Positions 7,444 through 11,716 of a DNA stretch of 11,716 bases are shown piece by piece. How positions within the stretch are numbered: the first letter of the stretch is position 1; every line of letters starts with the position of its first letter. This stretch comes from Parvularculaceae bacterium (GTDB lineage: Bacteria > Pseudomonadota > Alphaproteobacteria > Caulobacterales > Parvularculaceae): NCBI GenBank assembly GCA_004213235.1, contig SHAI01000058.1, positions 1 through 11,716 of the forward strand, given 5' to 3'. The notes under the pieces were generated by a model, which had not been told where the DNA came from, made no database searches, and was given only the letters and a program-made list of their open reading frames with translations. The position numbers and the translations under genes are program-made.

Positions 7444-7863
7444 TTGTCTGATAAAAACAGGATAGGGATCGGCGTTGGCGCTGTTGTTTTCCGGGGCGCG
7501 GAGGTGCTTTTGATCCGGCGCGGGAAGCCACCGTTTCAGGGGAGTTGGTCCATCCCCGGCGGTCGTGTCGAATTTGGCGAGCGGCTTGAGGACGCTGTCC
7601 GCCGCGAAGTTAAAGAAGAGACGGCTGTCGATGCGCGTATCACGGGCATGATCGGCGTCTTTGAAGCATTGCCATCAGATGTGGGAGATCAGGCGGGGCA
7701 CTTCGTGATGGTGGATTACGCTGCCGAATGGGTCGCCGGTAATCCGGTCGCCGGAGATGATGCACTGGACGCAGTATTTCTACCGATCGCTATCGCGCGA
7801 GAACGCTTGTCCTGGGACGAAACCCGGCGTGCCCTGGATTTAGCGTGCAAGGCACGGCGCTAA
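7444..7863 (+). CDS. Nudix hydrolase
   Basis: 139 residues, a single Nudix domain. Members hydrolyse nucleoside diphosphates linked to another group X; the substrate cannot be read from this sequence. The Nudix box runs from Gly40 to Val62 and fits GX5EX7REUXEEXGU (Glu46, Arg54, Glu55, Glu58, Glu59), except that the final glycine is Ala61. GVGAVVFRGAEVLLIRRGKPPFQGSWSIPGG is the usual N-terminal strand and substrate region. The start must be the TTG at 7444: no in-frame ATG or GTG lies between the upstream stop (7405-7407) and the fold, and GAGGGG at 7428-7433 gives correct spacing of 10 bases. TACAAT at 7416-7421 could be a -10 element, with no clear -35. A terminator follows 20 bases past the stop. 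It is divergent from the SRAP gene. ADP-ribose or sugar-nucleotide pyrophosphatase is a reasonable but unproved guess. Confidence 0.92.
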   Translation: MSDKNRIGIGVGAVVFRGAEVLLIRRGKPPFQGSWSIPGGRVEFGERLEDAVRREVKEETAVDARITGMIGVFEALPSDVGDQAGHFVMVDYAAEWVAGNPVAGDDALDAVFLPIAIARERLSWDETRRALDLACKARR

Positions 7864-7882
7864 TCGCTAAGTTCTTTTTGGC

Positions 7883-7907
7883 GTAGCCTCAGTTTGGCTA
7901 CATTTTT
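7883..7907 (+). terminator. Intrinsic terminator after the Nudix gene
   Basis: GTAGCC (7883-7888) pairs with GGCTAC (7896-7901) over a 7-base loop, followed by A and five T (7903-7907). It sits between the Nudix stop and the next start at 7933, so the two plus-strand genes are probably not one full-strength operon. Confidence 0.8.
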
Positions 7908-7932
7908 CGGATGCGGTCGAGGGATGGTTGTT

Positions 7933-8301
7933 ATGAAAGTTGTTGCCAGCCTGATCCTGGTTCTCGCGTCATCGTTCCTGGTCGTGTCTCCGGCTGCCGC
8001 GAGCAGGTCGGATGATCTTGTTTTGTTATCGACAGTTTTTGGCGAACTACATTTTGTGCGCCGGCTCTGCGAACCAGTGCGCGAGCAGGATTACTGGCGC
8101 GAACGAATGAAACAGCTTGTCGCCCTGGAAAAGCCAACGGCGCGTGAGCGACGCCGACTCGTTGAAGGGTTCAACAAAGGATATAACAATGCCCAAGGGC
8201 AGTTTTCAGCCTGTACGGCGCAGGCAGAACTGTTTTCCATTAACCGTGCAGAACGCGGCGAGGCGATTGTATTGCGGCTTGGCGGCGCACCCTCCCGCTA
8301 G
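7933..8301 (+). CDS. Small exported protein, TIGR02301 type, function unknown
   Basis: 122 residues. A signal peptide is clear: MKVVASLILVLASSFLVVS followed by PAAAS, with cleavage likely near residue 24, so the mature ~98-residue protein is periplasmic. The mature part, with LSTVFGELHFVRRLC, YWRERMKQLV, EGFNKGYNNAQ and SACTAQAE, resembles the TIGR02301 group of conserved alphaproteobacterial proteins. Cys46 and Cys94 are probably a disulfide. No biochemical role is known to me. ATG 7933 is preferred: GAGGG lies at 7919-7923 with a 9-base spacing and the signal peptide begins properly. ATG 7924 touches the Shine-Dalgarno, and an upstream frame to 7894 overlaps the terminator. The gene converges on trkH. 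The family name is from memory of its sequence pattern. Confidence 0.8.
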   Translation: MKVVASLILVLASSFLVVSPAAASRSDDLVLLSTVFGELHFVRRLCEPVREQDYWRERMKQLVALEKPTARERRRLVEGFNKGYNNAQGQFSACTAQAELFSINRAERGEAIVLRLGGAPSR

Positions 8302-8321
8302 CTGAAGGCGTCGTAATTCGC

Positions 8322-8358
8322 GCTAATAACCCAATCATAGTCCGGTTTGGATATTAGC
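8322..8358. other. Hairpin between convergent genes
   Basis: GCTAATA (8322-8328) and TATTAGC (8352-8358) are a perfect 7-bp inverted repeat, with further partial pairing inward. It lies between the TIGR02301-type gene and trkH, which converge. There is no T run on either strand, so a role as a two-way terminator is possible but unproved. Confidence 0.35.
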
Positions 8359-8392
8359 AGGTTACGAGCTCATAGGGATAAAATCTCTGCCG

Positions 8393-9865
8393 TCACCGTC
8401 GCCAGAAATCTGGTGACAGAACAACCAGAATTGTAAAAAATTCGAGGCGACCAAAGAGCATGCCGATGGACATGAGCCATTTGGCGGTGTCCGGTAGGGA
8501 CGAGAAGTTCCCCAATGGCCCGACCACGGGACCAAGCCCTGGCCCGACATTGGCAATCGCAGTTCCGGCCGCGGAGATCGCTGTCAGCGGATCGAGATCG
8601 CACGCTGCAAGCAAAACCGCCAGTGTTGCGAAGCTTGCAAAATACACAAAGAAAAAGCTCAACACGGAAATAAAGACGTCCCGCCCGATTGGCCGGGCGT
8701 TATATTTGGCAACGAAAACGCCATGGGGGTGCGCCAGCCGCCGCGCGTAAAGCCGTGCAGCGGCAAGCACAACCTGGAAACGGAAAATTTTCATCCCGCA
8801 GCTGGTCGATCCAGCGCACCCACCGACGAACATAAGGCAGAAGAAAAAGCCAATCGCCAGGCCACCCCAATTGTCATAGGCGGTTGTGGCATAGCCGGTG
8901 CCGGTGATTACAGACGTCACGTTGAAAAGTGCCAGGCGAAATGCGGTGAAGAGGTTGGTGTTAAATCTGTCGAATACGAAGACGGTCATGAAAAAAACGA
9001 GCACGCCCAAAAGCACGAGAAAAAAACGCACCTGGCTATCCCCCAGCAGGCGGCTGAAATTGCCACGCAGCACGGCGATGAGAAACAGGCCGAAGGGCAG
9101 ACTGCCAATGATCATGAAAACCGAGACGACGATATCGATCGGCGCGTCCAGCGTGGACAGAAAATAGCCCAGCGAAGCGTCCTTGGTTGAAAAACCACCT
9201 GTCGCCACCGTGGTCATGGCATGGTTTGCTGCGTCAAAGGCGCTCATGCCAAACGCCCATAAAAACACGAAGCAAATTGACGTCAACGCGATATAGATCA
9301 GGGACAGGTATGACGAATACTGAGCCGCGTTCGCGACAAATTTTTCTGTCGTGTCCCAGGCCTCGCTTTTAAAAATCTGCATGCCGCCCACGCGCAAAGC
9401 CGGCAGCACGGCAAATGCCATGATGATAATCCCCACGCCGCCAAACCATTGCAGCATGGAGCGCCATAGCAATAACGCCGGCGGCGCATCATCCAGCCCG
9501 TTGATGACTGTCGAGCCGGTTGTCGTCAGTCCGGACATCGCTTCGAAAAACGCATCGGTATAGGACATGTTCAGCGCGCCCAGCCAAAACGGCAGGGCAG
9601 CGAACATGACAAGGGCGATCCAGCTCATCGCGGTCAGCAAAAACCCCTGGCGCAGGGTGATGGATTGTATCCGCCCCCAGCTCGCCGCCGCGACACCGCC
9701 GCCGCCGATAAGGCAGATAAAGCTGGCCGTTGCGAAGGCAGCCCAGTTTTTTTGATCAGCCGGATCCTGCGATAACAGATCGGCAATAAGTGCCGGTGCC
9801 ATCGCGACCCCGAGGGCTGCGACAAGGGCACCGGTAACAAGAAAAACGGGTCTGAGGTCAATCAT
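8393..9865 (-). CDS. trkH: Trk/Ktr-type potassium uptake transmembrane subunit TrkH
   Basis: 490 residues, full family length, strongly hydrophobic. TrkH forms the potassium-conducting dimer in the inner membrane and is gated by cytoplasmic TrkA. The four selectivity-filter segments are visible: LTTTGSTV (113-120), TTVATGGFST (218-227), VITGTGYATT (319-328) and ANVGPGLGP (438-446). The loop GGCAGSTSCGMKIFR (348-362) is the conserved gating segment after the third repeat, and the protein ends PDFWRR. No trkA is present in the window, so the regulatory partner must lie elsewhere. ATG 9865 is the family-like start; the Shine-Dalgarno is weak. It follows apaG on the same strand after 84 bp with no T-tailed terminator between them, so co-transcription is plausible. 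KtrB or TrkG are less likely given the length and sequence. Confidence 0.95.
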   Translation of the reverse strand: MIDLRPVFLVTGALVAALGVAMAPALIADLLSQDPADQKNWAAFATASFICLIGGGGVAAASWGRIQSITLRQGFLLTAMSWIALVMFAALPFWLGALNMSYTDAFFEAMSGLTTTGSTVINGLDDAPPALLLWRSMLQWFGGVGIIIMAFAVLPALRVGGMQIFKSEAWDTTEKFVANAAQYSSYLSLIYIALTSICFVFLWAFGMSAFDAANHAMTTVATGGFSTKDASLGYFLSTLDAPIDIVVSVFMIIGSLPFGLFLIAVLRGNFSRLLGDSQVRFFLVLLGVLVFFMTVFVFDRFNTNLFTAFRLALFNVTSVITGTGYATTAYDNWGGLAIGFFFCLMFVGGCAGSTSCGMKIFRFQVVLAAARLYARRLAHPHGVFVAKYNARPIGRDVFISVLSFFFVYFASFATLAVLLAACDLDPLTAISAAGTAIANVGPGLGPVVGPLGNFSSLPDTAKWLMSIGMLFGRLEFFTILVVLSPDFWRR

Positions 9866-9949
9866 CGATCATGACCGGCTTTGCCGCCCATCCCGCAAGG
9901 TGCTTTTGATGCGGTGCAGACAGCAGGCTGGTCCTTTCAGGAAAAAGGC

Positions 9950-10342
9950 TCAGTGAATCTGGCGTCGTTCATGCGGACTGTCGAGTGAGAACGCGGGAAT
10001 ATCCACCTCAAACGGTTGCCCGTCAGCGGTTTCCATTCCATAGCGCCCCACCATGACGCCCGACGGCGTGGCCAGAGGCGCGCCGGAGGTGTATTCAAAA
10101 CCCTCACCTGGGCGAATCTCAGGTTGTTCCCCAACGACACCTTCGCCGCGGACTTCCTCTGTCTGGCCGAGCCCGTCGGTAATTACCCAATGGCGGCTGC
10201 GCAAGTGAATGGTGCCGCCCGTGCCGTTCTCGATCCGAACGGTATAGGCCCAGACATAGTGATCCTCATCCGGGTCCGACTGGTCGTCCAGAAAATAGGG
10301 CTCTACCAGAATTCGAATGCCATTTGTGGTACGTTCGTACAT
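9950..10342 (-). CDS. apaG: ApaG domain protein
   Basis: 130 residues, typical length. ApaG proteins are small immunoglobulin-like beta-sandwich proteins linked genetically to cobalt and magnesium phenotypes; a biochemical role is not firmly established. Hallmarks are ILVEPYFLDDQS (11-22), VWAYTVRIEN (30-39), LRSRHWVITDGLG (47-59), the glycine motif GEGVVG (66-71) with EQPEIRPGEGFEYTSG after it, PSGVMVGRYGM, and FEVDIPAFSLD near the end. ATG 10342 is preceded by a GGGA Shine-Dalgarno with an AAGG further up. It is divergent from the dCTP deaminase gene and upstream of trkH on the same strand. A weak promoter-like pair, TTGGCG (10429-10424) and TATATC (10407-10402), could serve it. Confidence 0.94.
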   Translation of the reverse strand: MYERTTNGIRILVEPYFLDDQSDPDEDHYVWAYTVRIENGTGGTIHLRSRHWVITDGLGQTEEVRGEGVVGEQPEIRPGEGFEYTSGAPLATPSGVMVGRYGMETADGQPFEVDIPAFSLDSPHERRQIH

Positions 10343-10473
10343 TCCCGCGCCTTATCGACAGCTTACTTCCTGATCGGGTATGACGCCCGACCAGATGTTG
10401 AGATATACATCGCTTTCGTCCTGCGCCAAGTCGGTAAATTTGTGTTGCGCATCCCGCCATGGGCGAACATGTC

Positions 10474-10482
10474 TGATATAGT
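10474..10482 (+). promoter_or_regulatory. Possible extended -10 promoter of the dCTP deaminase gene
   Basis: TGATATAGT contains TATAGT (10477-10482, five of six consensus matches) preceded by TGn, the extended -10 form, and there is no good -35 upstream. The predicted start near 10489 leaves just enough leader for AAGGAG at 10494-10499. The 168-bp divergent region also holds TCGGG/CCCGA arms (10374-10378 and 10386-10390). Confidence 0.4.
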
Positions 10483-10510
10483 GTTCTGCGCACAAGGAGC
10501 GAAGAGGCAA

Positions 10511-11635
10511 ATGGGCGTACTTCCAGCTGAAGAAATTGCGGCCCTCATTACATCGGGCGGTATTCGCCGCGCTGATGGCACAAGTGCAGCGAGTTTTGGT
10601 GAGGAAGTGCGCGCCCGGCGGCGCTTACAGCCCGCGAGCCTCGATTTGTCCCTGGGCAAGCGCGCGTTTCGCATACGGGCATCATTTTTGCCCGCCGCCG
10701 GGGCTCGTGTCGCAGACCGTCTTGCGGATGGGTTGTTGATGCATGAAATCGACCTGTCTGAGGGCGCAGTTTTAGAGCGCGGATGCGTCTATCTTGTTGA
10801 GTTATCAGAAGAACTGAAATTACCACCGGATATCCGCGGCGCGGCGAACCCAAAAAGTTCTACTGGCCGCATTGATGTTTTCGTTCGCCTTGTGACGGAG
10901 AGTGAAGCTGGCGCGCGCCCGGTTTTTGATGACATTCCTGCCGGATATCATGGGCCATTGTTTGCTGAGATCTGCCCTCGCGTTTTCTCGATAATTGTTC
11001 GCGAGGGCTCTAGCCTTAATCAGATCCGTTTCAAATCTGGCCATTGCGCGGTGTCGCCAGAAGAGCTTTCCGCGATCCATGACGTAACGCCGCTGCTGGA
11101 CGGGCCTGCATCGACGCAAAACGGTCTGCAATTGAGTGTCGATCTGTGCGGCACTGGGAATGGCCCCGTTGGGTGGCGCGCGCGCCGGCACACCGGCTTG
11201 ATCGATATCGATGTACCCGGTGCCTGTACCGCGCGAGATTTTTTTACGCCCATTGATCGGCCAGATAACGGATTAATTATTCTCGATCCGGATGAGTTCT
11301 ATATTCTCGCCTCGAAAGAAGCGCTTGCTATTCCACCGGACTATGCCGCGGAAATGGCACCAATGAGCCCTGGTTTAGGGGAGTTTCGTGTCCATTATGC
11401 CGGCTTTTTCGATCCGGGGTTTGGCTGGCAGGCACAAGGTGGCTTAGATGGTAGCCGCGGTGTTTTGGAAGTGCGGAGCCATGATGCACCATTTGTGCTG
11501 GAGCATGGTCAACCGGTCGCGCGTTTAAATTTTGAGCATATGTCTGCCCGGCCGGGGGCATTCTATGGTGCCGGCGTTCGGTCAAATTATCAGGGGCAGG
11601 GGCTGCGTCTGTCCAAACATTTTCGTCAGGAGTAA
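10511..11635 (+). CDS. dcd: 2'-deoxycytidine 5'-triphosphate deaminase, long two-domain form
   Basis: 374 residues, about twice the classical Dcd (~190). It should convert dCTP to dUTP and ammonia, feeding dTMP synthesis. Two copies of the dUTPase/Dcd fold are visible. The first has LQPASLDLSLGKRAFRIRASFLP (39-61), the NPKSSTGR segment (113-120; Ser116, Ser117, Arg120), and GPLFAEICPR with Glu153. The second has GEFRVHYAGFFDPGFGW (290-306) and VLEVRSHDAPFVL with Glu320, aligning to the E. coli Dcd segment carrying catalytic Glu138, then GQPVARLNFEHM. The SSxxR motif appears only in the first copy. ATG 10511 is chosen because similarity begins at MGVLPAEEI and AAGGAG lies 11 bases upstream; an in-frame ATG at 10469 lies upstream of that site. 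Cytoplasmic. A new gene starts six bases past the stop, suggesting an operon. Confidence 0.92.
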   Translation: MGVLPAEEIAALITSGGIRRADGTSAASFGEEVRARRRLQPASLDLSLGKRAFRIRASFLPAAGARVADRLADGLLMHEIDLSEGAVLERGCVYLVELSEELKLPPDIRGAANPKSSTGRIDVFVRLVTESEAGARPVFDDIPAGYHGPLFAEICPRVFSIIVREGSSLNQIRFKSGHCAVSPEELSAIHDVTPLLDGPASTQNGLQLSVDLCGTGNGPVGWRARRHTGLIDIDVPGACTARDFFTPIDRPDNGLIILDPDEFYILASKEALAIPPDYAAEMAPMSPGLGEFRVHYAGFFDPGFGWQAQGGLDGSRGVLEVRSHDAPFVLEHGQPVARLNFEHMSARPGAFYGAGVRSNYQGQGLRLSKHFRQE

Positions 11636-11641
11636 CTTGAA

Positions 11642-11716
11642 ATGATGCTCATCGCTCTTCTCGCCGCATTGCAGGGACAATTACCGCCATCTTTGACGGC
11701 ACCGCCGCAGACCCGA
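11642..11716 (+). CDS. Start of an unidentified, probably exported protein (partial)
   Basis: An ATG at 11642 opens a frame that stays open to the window edge (25 codons). AGGAG at 11628-11632 lies nine bases upstream, overlapping the end of the dCTP deaminase gene, so the two are likely co-translated from one mRNA. The visible residues begin MMLIALLAALQGQLPP, a short hydrophobic run followed by a Pro/Thr-rich stretch, as in a signal peptide or lipoprotein-like leader without a positive n-region. Too little is present to name a family. It could instead start at the second Met codon (11645). Confidence 0.55.
   Translation, partial: MMLIALLAALQGQLPPSLTAPPQTR

Noticed and set aside
8723..9190. 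155-codon plus-strand open frame
   Set aside because: It lies fully inside trkH on the opposite strand. Its charged, repetitive composition is what the reverse complement of hydrophobic membrane helices gives.
10016..10510. Long N-terminal extension of the dCTP deaminase frame
   Set aside because: The frame is open back to 10016 but runs antisense through apaG. Family similarity and AAGGAG point to ATG 10511.

Overview
The window looks like a chromosomal segment of an alphaproteobacterium of moderate to fairly high GC. This is an inference from gene content: a long, two-domain 2'-deoxycytidine 5'-triphosphate deaminase, a TIGR02301-type small exported protein, an ApaG/TrkH pair and a hybrid sensor kinase. 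No mobile element, CRISPR array, tRNA or rRNA was seen. Nearly all the DNA is ordinary core and housekeeping sequence.

Layout: (1) 160-1029 (+), a YghU-type glutathione transferase / disulfide-bond oxidoreductase. (2) A run of minus-strand genes, read from right to left: SRAP abasic-site protein (7394-6681), orphan hybrid histidine kinase (6573-4813), adenylosuccinate synthetase purA with its own promoter (4552-3260), secreted thioredoxin-like protein (3143-2676), a 737-bp gap with no conventional gene, and a secreted phosphodiester glycosidase-domain protein (1938-1144) ending in a terminator that abuts the yghU stop. (3) A short plus-strand pair: a Nudix hydrolase with a TTG start (7444-7863), divergent from the SRAP gene by 49 bp, then a clear intrinsic terminator and a TIGR02301-type exported protein (7933-8301). 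(4) apaG (10342-9950) and trkH (9865-8393) on the minus strand, with 84 bp between them. (5) Divergent from apaG, the long dCTP deaminase (10511-11635, +), followed six bases later by the start of an unidentified, probably exported product that runs off the window.

Several genes concern nucleotides or DNA damage: purA (AMP synthesis), dCTP deaminase (dUTP/dTTP supply), a Nudix hydrolase (possible nucleotide clean-up) and SRAP (abasic-site protection). They sit in separate transcription units, so this is probably proximity rather than one pathway. Others handle envelope or redox work (thioredoxin-like, YghU, phosphodiester glycosidase) or potassium uptake (TrkH).

The best candidate for something undescribed is the 1939-2675 gap. 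On the minus strand it carries a promoter-like pair (2330-2302), a near-perfect 10-bp hairpin, a second hairpin, and a long 18-bp terminator-type hairpin followed by six U. Together these outline a structured transcript of about 240 nt that matches no RNA family I recognise. It could be a free small RNA or an attenuator/riboswitch-like leader for the glycosidase gene 120 nt downstream. Two very short ORFs lie inside it.
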